Of a stretch of DNA of 64,000 bases, positions 34,905-44,568 are shown piece by piece. The translations under genes and the position numbers were made by a program. This DNA comes from Dongia_B sp035539215 (GTDB lineage: Bacteria; Pseudomonadota; Alphaproteobacteria; Dongiales; Dongiaceae): assembly GCA_035539215.1 (NCBI GenBank), contig DATLIX010000058.1, positions 4,589-68,588 on the forward strand. Reading direction: 5' to 3'. A model generated the notes under the pieces. That model saw only the letters and a program-made list of their open reading frames with translations, made no database searches and had not been told where the DNA came from. How positions within the stretch are numbered: position 1 is the first letter of the stretch; each line of letters starts with the position of its first letter.

Positions 34905-35778
34905 GTGCCGGACATCAACTGCGTTGCTCTCAGCATCTTTGTCTCGCTATTTGGCATGCGCTTACGCGACGTTGGCGCTGGGCTCGGCATTGGCGATCTA
35001 TCTCTATCCCCATTCGTTTACGGGAATTTTGAGCGCAAGCAGCGGTCGCGCCGTCCGCCGCAATGCCGCGCTGCTGCCGGCCTATTCATTTCTGCTAGGC
35101 CTGCTCGCGCTCCTTGGCTTCTTCGCCTTCGCCGCCGGGGTCACCAGCCTGCCCGAGTACGCCGCCGGCTTCAGGCAGTTCGGTAACAATTTCGCGGTGC
35201 CGGCCCTTTTTCTTCACAGCTTCCCGTCTTGGTTTGTTGGCGTTGCCTTTGCCGCCATCGGCATCGGTGCCTTGGTGCCAGCGGCAATCATGTCGATCGC
35301 TGCCGCAAACCTCTATACGCGCAACATCTACCGCGAGTTCATCAACAAGACTCCGACTGACGGGCAGGAAACGCGGATGGCGAAGCAGGTGTCACTGATC
35401 GTCAAATTCGGCGCGTTGGTGTTCATCATTTTTGTGCCGACGCAATATGCCGTCTACCTGCAGCTCCTCGGCAGTATCTGGATTATCCAGATACTGCCCG
35501 CGGTGGTGCTAGGTGCCTATACGAGTTGGTTCAACGGTTGGGCGCTGCTTATCGGCTGGGCGGCGGGAATCGTCGCCGGTACCGCCATGGCCATCGCAGT
35601 GAATCTCACGCCGACCTATCCTCTTCACGTCGCGGGCTACGTTTTGCCCGGTTACACCGCACTCTATACGGTGATCCTCAATATTGCGCTCGTCGTCATC
35701 CTAACTCCGCTTTTCAACGCTTTGAGCGCGCAACGTATGCCTCTCGATGAGATCATCAGCTCAGATTTTCATGCTTGA
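34905..35778 (+). pseudogene. Sodium:solute symporter (MctP-like) with internal deletion
   Basis: The N-terminus VPDINCVALSIFVSLFG (GTG 34905) matches the first membrane segment of monocarboxylate symporters. Near 34951-34962 the coding sequence jumps to another frame with AYATLALGSALAIYLYPHSFTGILSASSGRAVRRNAALLPAYSFLLG, which lies roughly in the middle of an intact protein of about 550 residues, and then continues to a normal-looking end at 35778. About 200-250 residues are therefore missing and the frames do not connect. The C-terminal part alone could not transport. Confidence 0.8.
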
Positions 35779-35925
35779 GGAAGAGGTTCTTGGCCTATTC
35801 ACATCTGCTGCTTGATTTTGGCGGATACCTGCTCGGTGGGATTGATTTCGGGCAAAATAAGGCTGCAAGAACCAGGGGCCGGCACCGGCCGCTCGGATCT
35901 CCTGGGGCCGCGCATGTCGGCAATT

Positions 35926-36351
35926 TCACAGAGAGGCCGCAGGCTGGACCGGCACATAGGCCCGCCGGGCGGCGCGGATCGCGTCGTGATGGGTCTGGGC
36001 CCAGTCGACCAACGCATCCAGCGGCCCCAGCAGCGAACGGCCAAGCTCGGTCAAGGCATAGTCGACGCGGGGCGGCGTGGTGGGATGCACGGTCCGGGAA
36101 ATCAATCCGTCCTGTTCCAGCCGGCGCAAGGTCTGCGCCAGCATGCGCTGGGAGATATCGCCGATGGCGCGCTTCAAGGCGGTGAACCGCAAGGTGCCCG
36201 GCGCCAGGTTCTGCAGCACCAGCAGGCTCCAGCGGTCGCCGATGCGGTCGAGCACATCGCGGATCGGACACGGCTCATCAGAGCCCTCCGCATGAGAGCC
36301 TTCCGCACGCTGGACCGCGGTGTCGTGCTTGTTCATGGCAATTCCCTGCAT
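35926..36351 (-). CDS. HxlR-family transcriptional regulator
   Basis: A 141-residue winged-helix HxlR regulator: CPIRDVLDRIGDRWSLLVLQNLAPGTLRFTALKRAIGDISQRMLAQTLRRLEQDGLI. It has the characteristic Cys before the first helix (EPCPI) that acts as a redox or aldehyde sensor in some members. The start may be ATG 36351 (GAGGG site) or ATG 36336 (AGGGA site). An inverted repeat sits 30 bp upstream and suggests autoregulation. No divergent target gene is adjacent; the only upstream neighbour is the co-oriented D-aminopeptidase gene. Confidence 0.9.
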   Translation of the reverse strand: MQGIAMNKHDTAVQRAEGSHAEGSDEPCPIRDVLDRIGDRWSLLVLQNLAPGTLRFTALKRAIGDISQRMLAQTLRRLEQDGLISRTVHPTTPPRVDYALTELGRSLLGPLDALVDWAQTHHDAIRAARRAYVPVQPAASL

Positions 36352-36378
36352 GGCGACCCTCGAGAGGGCAAGCGATAG

Positions 36379-36417
36379 ACGGTATATATTCTATACCATC
36401 TACTGTTTCCATACCGT
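36379..36417 (-). promoter_or_regulatory. HxlR operator candidate
   Basis: GGTATA-N5-TATACC at 36381-36397 (perfect 6-bp arms) lies within a larger inverted repeat, ACGGTAT at 36379-36385 and ATACCGT at 36411-36417. It is 28-66 bp upstream of the HxlR start, where promoter elements are expected, so it probably mediates autorepression. Confidence 0.6.
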
Positions 36418-36463
36418 GTATCGCTGAACAAAGGTCAGTGCCACCTCCGCCGGCCGTGGTTCG

Positions 36464-37267
36464 TCACGCCTTCAGCATGAACTTGATGGCGCGCAGCACC
36501 TCGAAATAATCCGTCGTCTCGAAGCGGGCCGTCCGGCTGCCGATATGGCTGGCGCCGGGATACCAGGCGGCGGCATAGGCATTGGTCGGGTTGTTGAAGA
36601 CGATATCCAGCGTGAAGCTCTTCGGCAAAGTCAGCTGGCAGGCCCGGCGGTCGCCGCGCAAAGCGGCCGTGGCGGCGGCCTCGATCAGGCGCCGCGACTT
36701 CTGCGGCGCGATGCTGATGCTGGAACGGCCGATGCCGCGGCTGACCGCCACGGTGCCGATATGGCTGTTGAGTTCCTTCACCTCCGCGCAGAGGTCCTCA
36801 TCGCCGCTGACCAGAACCACCGGCACGCCATGCAAGGCCGCCGCATAGCTGTGCAGCACGAATTCGGAGACCGGCGTACCGTTCAACAGGATGCGCTCGA
36901 CGCTCAGCGTCATCGTATGGGCGAGCGGATTGCCCTCCGCACCGGCGCGCGCATGATAGCCGATGAACATCGCTGCGGCGCAGCTCTCATCCAGTTCCTG
37001 GATCATGCTGGCGGGATAGCCGCTCCAGCCGCGGATGATCCGCACGCAATCGGGCAGGTCCTCGGTCAGGATGTTGCGGCCGCTGTCATGGGCGTCCTTC
37101 AGCAGGATTTCCGTGGCTCCCGCGGCGATCGCACCCCGGCAGGCGGCGAGCGCTTCCGCCGTCATCAAGGCGCGAAATTCCGGATAGGTCGCATGCGTCT
37201 TGGTCGCCTCATCCCAATGCGCGATACCGGCGACACCTTCGATATCGACGCTGATATAGACCTTCAT
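36464..37267 (-). CDS. M55-family D-aminopeptidase (DppA type)
   Basis: A 267-residue zinc aminopeptidase of the DppA family, which frees D-amino acids from peptides. The N-terminal metal motif is VYISVDIEGVAGIAHWDEA, with ILLKDAHDSGRNIL and FIGYHARAGAEGNPLAHTMTLS carrying further metal-binding acidic and His residues. The length is typical. A GGGAG site precedes the ATG. DppA genes often sit with dipeptide transporters, but none is here. It follows the PAS-domain gene on the same strand. Confidence 0.9.
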   Translation of the reverse strand: MKVYISVDIEGVAGIAHWDEATKTHATYPEFRALMTAEALAACRGAIAAGATEILLKDAHDSGRNILTEDLPDCVRIIRGWSGYPASMIQELDESCAAAMFIGYHARAGAEGNPLAHTMTLSVERILLNGTPVSEFVLHSYAAALHGVPVVLVSGDEDLCAEVKELNSHIGTVAVSRGIGRSSISIAPQKSRRLIEAAATAALRGDRRACQLTLPKSFTLDIVFNNPTNAYAAAWYPGASHIGSRTARFETTDYFEVLRAIKFMLKA

Positions 37268-37384
37268 TCTCGACTTCTCCCCTGCCGCCGATCATCGCGG
37301 CTGGCGCAGCTTAAAGCGCGATCGCAGCGGAGGGAAGTCGTTCGGCACCGCGCATCGGCGGCGATCCGGCCGATATCGACGGTC

Positions 37385-37873
37385 TCAGCTCACCGGCTCG
37401 GTGACCCGCTCCAGGATGCCGATGGCGAAGATCTGCGAGACATGCGTTCCGTCTTCCGACAGCGGCATGGCAAAGCAATAGACCTGTTTCCTGGTGCCGA
37501 AATGCGTGAAAACCGCGGCATCGCAGGCATGGGGGGAGGCGGTGGCGACGCAGTGCTTCTTGACGTCGAGCACCGGCGCGATCGAAGGAAAGGCTTTGAC
37601 GATGGCCGCCAGAGAAAGCCCTTTGATCGGCGCGCCGAAATTGCGCTCGATCGCCGTCCCCGCCAGCCGATAGCGAAAATCCGCGCCACCATCCAGGACG
37701 TCGAGCAGCATGACGTTCTGCAGCAGCTCCGGAATGTCGACCGGGTCGATATCGCGGCGGCTCGGCAGGCGGTTTCCGCCGAGCGATTTCCAATACCGGA
37801 GGGCCGGCGCGAACAGATTGTTCAACGCCAGGGCAGAGGCCAATTGCTGCGGATCACGACAATCATAGATCAT
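37385..37873 (-). CDS. PAS-domain protein (PAS_5 type)
   Basis: A 162-residue single-domain protein. The motif ALRYWKSLGGNRLPSRRDIDPVDIPELLQNVMLLDVL, then FRYRLAGTAIERNFG, is typical of the alphaproteobacterial PAS_5 family. No output domain is attached, so it may act by partner binding. No membrane segment or signal peptide is present. It lies between ilvD and the D-aminopeptidase gene on the same strand. Function unknown. Confidence 0.8.
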   Translation of the reverse strand: MIYDCRDPQQLASALALNNLFAPALRYWKSLGGNRLPSRRDIDPVDIPELLQNVMLLDVLDGGADFRYRLAGTAIERNFGAPIKGLSLAAIVKAFPSIAPVLDVKKHCVATASPHACDAAVFTHFGTRKQVYCFAMPLSEDGTHVSQIFAIGILERVTEPVS

Positions 37874-38016
37874 CTGTTCACTCAGCCTATTGCCAACCGC
37901 TGCTTCACCCCGGCAAAGGCCAGGGTGAAGTTATTTCGCGCCGCATTGCTCTTGCGGCGATATCTCCGGCCTCAGGATATGCGACCTCGGGATATCCGGT
38001 CTCACGGTATCCGGCG

Positions 38017-39861
38017 TCAGGGAACCACGCGCACGGCGCCGCGCGACGCACTGGTGGTCAAGGCCGCATAGGCCCGCAATGCCGTCGATACCTTGCGATG
38101 GCGCTTCGTCGCCGGCTGCCAGCCGGAACTGCCCTTCGCTTCCATGGCTTTGCGGCGCTCGGCGAGCACGGCATCGCTGACACGGACCGCGATCTTGCGC
38201 TGCGGGATATCGATGTCGATGATATCGCCTTCCTCGATCAGGGCGATGGCGCCGCCTTCGGCCGCTTCGGGCGAGACATGGCCGATGGAGAGGCCCGACG
38301 TGCCGCCGGAAAAGCGCCCGTCGGTGATCAGCGCGCAGGCTTTGCCCAGGCCCTTCGATTTGATGTAGCTGGTCGGATAGAGCATTTCCTGCATGCCCGG
38401 CCCGCCCTTCGGCCCCTCATAGCGGATGACGACGACATCGCCCGCCTTGATCTGGCCGAGCAGGATGCCCTCGACCGCACCGTCCTGGCTTTCGAAAATC
38501 CGCGCCGGGCCGGAGAAGGTGAGGATTGACTGGTCGACGCCGGCGGTCTTCACGATGCAGCCATCCACCGCGATATTGCCGAACAGCACGGCGAGGCCGC
38601 CATCCTTGCTGAAGGCATGATCGATGTTGCGGATGACGCCCTTGTCGCGGTCCACGTCCAGGCTGTCGTAGTAGCGGTCCTGGCTGAAGGCGACCTGGGT
38701 CGGAATGCCGCCGGGCGAGGCGCGAAAGAATTTCTGCACGGCTGCATCCGGGCTGCGGGTGATGTCCCACTTTTCCAGCGCTTCGCCCATCGTCTTGCTG
38801 TGGACCGTCGGCAGTTCGGTATGCAGCAGCTGGCCGCGATTGAGTTCGGCCAGAATGCCCATGATGCCGCCGGCGCGATGCACGTCCTCGATATGGACCG
38901 TGCTCAAGGCCGGTGCCACCTTGCAGATATTCGGCACGCGGCGCGAGAGGCGGTCGATATCCGCCATCTGGAAATCGACGCCGGCCTCATAAGCGGCCGC
39001 GAGCAGATGCAGGACCGTGTTGGTCGACCCGCCCATGGCGATGTCGAGCGTCATGGCGTTTTCGAAGGCCTTGAAGCTGGCGATTGAGCGGGGCAGCGCG
39101 CTCTCGTCGTCTTCCTGATAATAGCGCCGGGTGAGGTCGAGGACGGTCCGGCCCGCCTGCAGGAAAAGCTCCTTGCGCGCGGCGTGGGTGGCAACGATGG
39201 TACCGTTGCCCGGAAGCGCGAGGCCGAGCGCCTCGGTCAGGCAGTTCATCGAATTCGCCGTGAACATGCCGGAGCAGGAGCCGCAGGTCGGGCAGGCGCT
39301 GCGTTCGATCTTGGCCACGTCCTCGTCGGAAACCTTGTCGTCGGCGGCGGCGACCATGGCATCGACCAGATCAAGGGCATGCAGCTTGCCGTCCTTGAGG
39401 ACCACCTTGCCGGCTTCCATCGGGCCGCCGGAAACGAAGACGGTCGGGATGTTCAGGCGCAGGGCCGCCATCAGCATGCCGGGGGTGATCTTGTCGCAAT
39501 TGGAGATGCAGACCAGGGCATCGGCGCAATGGGCATTCACCATGTATTCCACCGCATCGGCGATGATCTCGCGCGAGGGCAGGCTGTAGAGCATGCCGTC
39601 ATGCCCCATGGCGATGCCGTCATCGACGGCGATGGTATTGAATTCCTTGGCGACACCGCCATTGGCGGCGATCTCGGCGGCGACCATCTGGCCGAGATCC
39701 TTGAGGTGGACATGGCCGGGCACGAACTGGGTAAAGGAATTGGCGATGGCGACAATGGGCTTGCCGAAATCGGAATCCTTCATGCCGGTGGCGCGCCAGA
39801 GACCGCGGGCGCCGGCCATGTTGCGGCCGTGCGTGGATGTGCGGGAACGATATTGAGCCAA
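38017..39861 (-). CDS. ilvD: Dihydroxy-acid dehydratase
   Basis: A 614-residue Fe-S enzyme of branched-chain amino-acid synthesis, converting 2,3-dihydroxy-isovalerate and -methylvalerate to 2-keto acids. The cluster cysteines appear in LVCISNCDKITPGM and ACPTCGSCSGMFTANSMNCL. HGRNMAGARGLWRATGM and AVDDGIAMGHDGMLYSLPSRE are near identical to E. coli IlvD (616 residues). I place the start at TTG 39861, which has an ideal GGAGG site and gives MAQYRSRTSTHGRN; the frame is open 22 codons further upstream without similarity. No other ilv gene is adjacent. Confidence 0.95.
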   Translation of the reverse strand: MAQYRSRTSTHGRNMAGARGLWRATGMKDSDFGKPIVAIANSFTQFVPGHVHLKDLGQMVAAEIAANGGVAKEFNTIAVDDGIAMGHDGMLYSLPSREIIADAVEYMVNAHCADALVCISNCDKITPGMLMAALRLNIPTVFVSGGPMEAGKVVLKDGKLHALDLVDAMVAAADDKVSDEDVAKIERSACPTCGSCSGMFTANSMNCLTEALGLALPGNGTIVATHAARKELFLQAGRTVLDLTRRYYQEDDESALPRSIASFKAFENAMTLDIAMGGSTNTVLHLLAAAYEAGVDFQMADIDRLSRRVPNICKVAPALSTVHIEDVHRAGGIMGILAELNRGQLLHTELPTVHSKTMGEALEKWDITRSPDAAVQKFFRASPGGIPTQVAFSQDRYYDSLDVDRDKGVIRNIDHAFSKDGGLAVLFGNIAVDGCIVKTAGVDQSILTFSGPARIFESQDGAVEGILLGQIKAGDVVVIRYEGPKGGPGMQEMLYPTSYIKSKGLGKACALITDGRFSGGTSGLSIGHVSPEAAEGGAIALIEEGDIIDIDIPQRKIAVRVSDAVLAERRKAMEAKGSSGWQPATKRHRKVSTALRAYAALTTSASRGAVRVVP

Positions 39862-40095
39862 GTCGACCTCCAAACCCGATTGTGACCCTGCCGCTTCACG
39901 GTTTCGGCCCGGCCGGCAAGAAGTCACTCAATAATCATGGTGGAACCATACGGCAACCATGTTTCCGTGCAAGCCGTTGCCGTGCGGGGCTGCTATGCGG
40001 CGCGGCCCGGCGGCGAAAAGACCGGCGAGGCCGGTCCGCGAAGGGGCGGCACTGTACCGGCAGGTGGGGCGGCAGGTATGGGGCAGCCACGGCGC

Positions 40096-43000
40096 CTAGT
40101 GGCGGAAGACCAGGCTGCGTGGCTCGCCGGACCGGGCGGAACTGCCGGCATGGACCAGCCGGGCGGCCGGAAAGGTCAGGTAGACTGTAGTTCCCTGGCC
40201 GGCCGCGCTCTCGATGGCCACGCTGCCACCATGGAGTTCGATCAATTTCCGGCTGATCGCCAGGCCGAGGCCGGTTCCGCCAAAGCGTCGGCTGATGGAA
40301 TTATCGCCCTGGCGGAACGGGGCAAACAGGTTCGGCAGGACGTCGGAGGGGATGCCGATGCCGGTATCTCTGATGATGATCCGCAGGTCGCCGGTGGTCT
40401 CAAACTCGGTGGCGATGGTGACCCGGCCCTGCTGCGGGGTGAACTTCACCGCATTCGAGAGCACGTTCAGCAGGATCTGCTTCAAGGAGCGGGGGTCCGC
40501 GATGATGGCCGGCAGGTCCGGATCGGGCGTGTAATCGAGCTGAACCTGCCCTTCGGCGGCGCGCGGCATGACCAGCCGCACGCAATCCTGGATGGCGGCA
40601 TGCAGGGAGATCGTCTCCTCGCCCAGCACCAGCCGTCCCGCCTCGATGCGCGACATATCGAGGATGTCGTTGATCAGGTCCAGCAGCAGCTTGCCGCTGT
40701 TGTTGATGTCCTCCGCATAGCTGACATAGCGATCCGAATTGGGCCCGAAGGCCTGATCCTTGATCAGCTGCGAGAAGCCGATGACGGCGTTCAGCGGTGT
40801 CCGCAATTCGTGGCTCATATTGGTCAGGAACTCGGTCTTCGACCGGTTCGCCAGATCGGCCTCGTTCTTCGCCTGAATCAGTTCCTGCTCATGGTGTTTC
40901 TGCAGGCTGACATCCTGGGCGACGCCGATCGCATAAAGGATATGTCCGGCGTCGTCGCGGACCCGCATGGCCGCCGATTTCAAATGGACGGTGTTGCCGT
41001 CGGGATGAATGAAGCGGTAGTCGAGCACATAGCCGTCCTTGAGGCCGCGCCGATAATCCAGGAAGGCCTTCAGCACGCCTTCCCGGTCGTCGACATGAAC
41101 GTATCTCTCGCAGAAGGCTTCGTCGTCGCCATGATAGTCCTCGGTATCGATGCCGAGCATCTCGACCAGGCCCTCGGAATATCGGATATGGCCCTGGCTC
41201 GATTCCAGGTTCTCCGAGGGATGCCACAGCCAGTAGCCGATCTTCGCCATGCGATGCACGTGCTGCAGCAGGGCCTCGGTCTGCAACATCGCCAGCTCGC
41301 GGTGCCGCAGGTCGGTAATGTCCTGCACCATGCCGATCATTTGCACCGAGGTGGGCCCGCTGCCGGGGATGCGTTCGGCAACCAGCCGGATGATGCGCAA
41401 GGCGCCGTCGCTATGGATGATCTTGAATTCGGTGGAGAGCGAGGTCTCGCTGCCGGCCCAGAATCGCTGCATGCGGTGCCGGGTCAGATAGCGGTCCTCC
41501 GCATCATGGACGAACCGGTCGACGAAGCCGTCGAGGTCGAGTTGCGCGATGGCGTGGGTGGGAACGCCGAAGATCGCCGCCGCCTCGTCCGAGAACTGCA
41601 TGCGATAGGTGCCGCCGGCGATCTCGCTGTGTTCCGCGTGCCAATGCCCCATGCCGGCGATGCGCAAGGCATGGCGCAGCTGCGTCTCGGTGCGGCGTAG
41701 TGAAGCTTCGGAGAGATGCAGGGTGGTGACGTCCTGGGAGATGCCGAGGATCAAGGTCAGGCGGCCGTCAGGCGACAGCCGTTTCTCGCCGGCATCGGAA
41801 ACATAGCGTACCGAGCCGTCCTGCAGCAGCAGGCGGTAGACGCGCTGGTATTTCAGCTCGTTGCCGGTGACGAAGTTGCGATACGAATTGTAGACGAAAT
41901 CGCGGTCATCGGGATGAACGAGTTCCGCGGCGAAGCGGCTTTCCGGCATGTTCAGCAGCGCCGGCGGCAGGCCGAAGATATCGGCGGCATTTTCCGAATA
42001 ATAGTACTGGCCGTCATCGAAACTGGTCGGCTGTGCCGCCGGTTCGAAATACCAGTAACACATCTTGGCAATCGTCTGCGCCCGGTTCATCAGCGTCGCA
42101 TGGCGCTCCAGCGCCAGCTGGGTCTGCCGGACATCCGTCATGTCCTGGATGACGCCGATCGACTGGCGGACATTGTCGAGCGCATCGATCAGCCGCTTGG
42201 TCGCCTCGCGCAGATAGCGGATCTCGCCATCGGGTCGGACCAGCCGGTATTCGATGAGATACTGGTCGATGCTGCCGGCCTCGAAATCGCGGTAATGTGC
42301 CAGCGCCAGCTGCTGATCGTCGGGATGGATGAAGCGGAGCGTGAAATCCTCGGTGTTTCTCGGCACTTCGGCCAGCGGCAAGCCGAGGATATCGGCCATC
42401 TGCGCGTAATAGGACAGCACCGTGCTGTCCTGCTCCGCGGCCACCTCGCCGTGATAGTAATGCCGCAGCCCGGCCAGCCGCTGGGCATGGCCCATGGCGA
42501 TCTGGCTGCGCTCCCGCAGGCGTCGCGCCTGGGCTGCCACTGTCACATCCTCGCCGATGCCGATGACGAGCGACACCCGGCCGAACTTGTCGAGCACCGC
42601 AACATTGGACCAGCGGAACAGCCGTGCTTCCCCGTTGCGGGCGATCAGGTGGTTTTCATGCGTGTTGGGATAGGCGGCAGGATCGTTCTGCATGAAGGCC
42701 GCGACAACGCCGTCGAGCTCCTCGGTCGGGATCATCGTCACCCAGGTATCGCGGTCGCTCAGTTCATCTGCCGTATAGCCAAGCTTGCGCTCGCCGGTCT
42801 GATTGACGCGGATGACCCGGCCCTGGCGGTTCCGCACGAAGATCATGACCTCGGCGGAATCGATGATCAGGTTCACGAAATCCGCCTGCGATTGCAGCAT
42901 ATGCTCATTGGCGATGATGCGTCGCCGGAGGAACAGCGCCATCACCAGCAAGGCGATGCCGGCGACGATGATGACCGCAACGACGATGAAGCCCTGCAAT

Positions 43001-43932
43001 TGCCAATTCTGCCGGATGAAGCGGCGGTCCGTCATCGCCACGGCGACTATCGGTGTTCCGGCCACTTGCTTCGCTGCGGCGAAATTGGTGGCCGGATCCT
43101 GGCTCACGACATCGACCGGCGCCGCGTCTTTGCCGAGGTCGTTATCGCGGCTGTCGTGGCTGAGTGCCGCCGGCAGCTGCTGTTTTACGGCGGCGGTCAG
43201 CGGCGGCGACATCTCCGCCTTGCCGATCAGGGCAACACCGTCATCGCGGATCAGGAGAACGTTGTCGGACGGCGCGGGATCGATCGAACGATAGAACTCG
43301 GCCAGAAGATCGGCGTCGAGCAATACCGTCACCAGCCCCTTGAGCGTGCCGTCACTGTCGACCACGGCGCGCGAAATGGGGATGCCGGTGCCGCCGGTGG
43401 TAAATTGGAAGGGCGGGCTGACGAAGAGCCCGGGACCGGGATGGCTCTGGTAATCCGCCAGCACCGTCTTCGCGTCGAAGCCATAGAGCGGATTGTTGAA
43501 GTCGCGGGTGATCACCCGGCGGGTGCCGGTGGTGTCGGAGAAGACCAGCCCGCGCAGCAGCGGCGCCCCGATCATGCGCGGTCGGATCTGTTCCTGCAGC
43601 CGGTTGCTGTCGCCACGATTGATGTCGGCTGCGCCCGCGACAAAACGTGCCCCGCTATCGAGCACGTCGTTGATTTGCAGAAGGTCGCGGTCGGTCTGCT
43701 CGGCGACCGCGACGGCGAGCTGCGTCAACCGGATGCGGGCGGTCTGTTCGGCCGACCGGCTGATCAGCCAGATGGCGCCGCCAGCCAGGACCAGCGTCAA
43801 CAGGATGATCGGCAGCACGATCTTGAGCGGAACGCCGCCGACCGGCCGGCGTCCACCCCAGGGGGCCGGCGCATTGCGGGCGGGCCTCTCGCGATCTGGC
43901 AGGGTCGGCGGGTGCGGTTGCGCTGCTGTCAT
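40096..43932 (-). CDS. Membrane histidine kinase with periplasmic sensor and five PAS domains
   Basis: A 1278-residue sensor kinase. Transmembrane segments at about 37-59 and 314-335 flank a 250-residue periplasmic dCache/CHASE-like domain. Five PAS domains follow (about 350-465, 490-600, 640-735, 760-872, 890-1010), several with the PAS-fold-3 marker HPDD. The HisKA H-box is FLTNMSHELRTPLNAVIGF with His1041, and the ATPase domain has QILLNVLSNAVKF, DTGIGIP and GGTGLGLAIS. There is no receiver domain, and no response-regulator gene is adjacent, so it is an orphan kinase. The cytosolic N-terminus is Pro/Arg-rich. The repeated PAS units suggest several cytosolic inputs besides the periplasmic ligand. 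Confidence 0.92.
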   Translation of the reverse strand: MTAAQPHPPTLPDRERPARNAPAPWGGRRPVGGVPLKIVLPIILLTLVLAGGAIWLISRSAEQTARIRLTQLAVAVAEQTDRDLLQINDVLDSGARFVAGAADINRGDSNRLQEQIRPRMIGAPLLRGLVFSDTTGTRRVITRDFNNPLYGFDAKTVLADYQSHPGPGLFVSPPFQFTTGGTGIPISRAVVDSDGTLKGLVTVLLDADLLAEFYRSIDPAPSDNVLLIRDDGVALIGKAEMSPPLTAAVKQQLPAALSHDSRDNDLGKDAAPVDVVSQDPATNFAAAKQVAGTPIVAVAMTDRRFIRQNWQLQGFIVVAVIIVAGIALLVMALFLRRRIIANEHMLQSQADFVNLIIDSAEVMIFVRNRQGRVIRVNQTGERKLGYTADELSDRDTWVTMIPTEELDGVVAAFMQNDPAAYPNTHENHLIARNGEARLFRWSNVAVLDKFGRVSLVIGIGEDVTVAAQARRLRERSQIAMGHAQRLAGLRHYYHGEVAAEQDSTVLSYYAQMADILGLPLAEVPRNTEDFTLRFIHPDDQQLALAHYRDFEAGSIDQYLIEYRLVRPDGEIRYLREATKRLIDALDNVRQSIGVIQDMTDVRQTQLALERHATLMNRAQTIAKMCYWYFEPAAQPTSFDDGQYYYSENAADIFGLPPALLNMPESRFAAELVHPDDRDFVYNSYRNFVTGNELKYQRVYRLLLQDGSVRYVSDAGEKRLSPDGRLTLILGISQDVTTLHLSEASLRRTETQLRHALRIAGMGHWHAEHSEIAGGTYRMQFSDEAAAIFGVPTHAIAQLDLDGFVDRFVHDAEDRYLTRHRMQRFWAGSETSLSTEFKIIHSDGALRIIRLVAERIPGSGPTSVQMIGMVQDITDLRHRELAMLQTEALLQHVHRMAKIGYWLWHPSENLESSQGHIRYSEGLVEMLGIDTEDYHGDDEAFCERYVHVDDREGVLKAFLDYRRGLKDGYVLDYRFIHPDGNTVHLKSAAMRVRDDAGHILYAIGVAQDVSLQKHHEQELIQAKNEADLANRSKTEFLTNMSHELRTPLNAVIGFSQLIKDQAFGPNSDRYVSYAEDINNSGKLLLDLINDILDMSRIEAGRLVLGEETISLHAAIQDCVRLVMPRAAEGQVQLDYTPDPDLPAIIADPRSLKQILLNVLSNAVKFTPQQGRVTIATEFETTGDLRIIIRDTGIGIPSDVLPNLFAPFRQGDNSISRRFGGTGLGLAISRKLIELHGGSVAIESAAGQGTTVYLTFPAARLVHAGSSARSGEPRSLVFRH

Positions 43933-44252
43933 GGATGGCTTGATCGATCGACGGATTGCTGTCCTAAAATGTCAATCGTCGCAAGGAATTGTTTCGAATC
44001 TGTTTATAACTCAGCGTTTAGAAGGCGTTCTTCATACAACTGATCCGCGTAGAAGCCGTGCCTTTCCGGCCTTAACATTCTGTTCTGGTGTGATTTTTGC
44101 CAAAAGTACCGGATACAGGGGGTAAAAGATGAGGGGTAAGGAAGGCCCGGGCGTCGCCGCCGCAAACCCCGCAGGTGAGAAAACATTAATTTTCCGGCGA
44201 TAGCATGCATCTGCGACCGCTTCTCAGGATCGGAACGGCTCGGGAGTTCAAA
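43933..44252. other. Divergent intergenic region, kinase / small protein
   Basis: About 320 bp, partly AT-rich (43955-44110). It must hold the kinase promoter and that of the small gene at 44253. No gene, terminator or recognised riboswitch was seen. Confidence 0.4.
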
Positions 44253-44513
44253 ATGGGATTGTTTGGAAAACTGTTCGGCGGCAAGCCCGCGGCACCGAAA
44301 CCGGGCGCCAAGACGGCGGCGCCGTCACAGCAGGATCTGATGGCACAGCGTCAGCTGCTGGCACAGAAGATGATGACGCCGGATCGCCAGGAACGGCTGG
44401 CCCAGGCATTTGAGGTGCAGGCGGCAAAGCAGCAGGTGCAGCAGCGGCTGAAAAGCGATGCCGGACAGCGCCTCCTCGCCGAGAAGCTGCAGCGCCTGAT
44501 GAAGGACGGATAA
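44253..44513 (+). CDS. Small basic hypothetical protein
   Basis: An 86-residue protein: a Gly/Lys/Pro-rich start (MGLFGKLFGGKPAAPKPGAK) and a long Gln/Lys/Leu-rich helix (about 30-84) that could form a coiled coil. There is no signal peptide. A GGGAG site 6 nt upstream supports the start. No family recognised. It converges on mtgA. Confidence 0.6.
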   Translation: MGLFGKLFGGKPAAPKPGAKTAAPSQQDLMAQRQLLAQKMMTPDRQERLAQAFEVQAAKQQVQQRLKSDAGQRLLAEKLQRLMKDG

Positions 44514-44568
44514 CTCCCGGCTTCCGCCCGCGCTTCGTCACGCGGCGATGTCGGACCGGTTGGCCCTC

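Noticed and set aside
39937..44043. Long plus-strand open frames opposite the five-PAS histidine kinase
   Set aside because: The kinase on the minus strand has all domain motifs. The opposite frames have no family-like content and arise from high GC.
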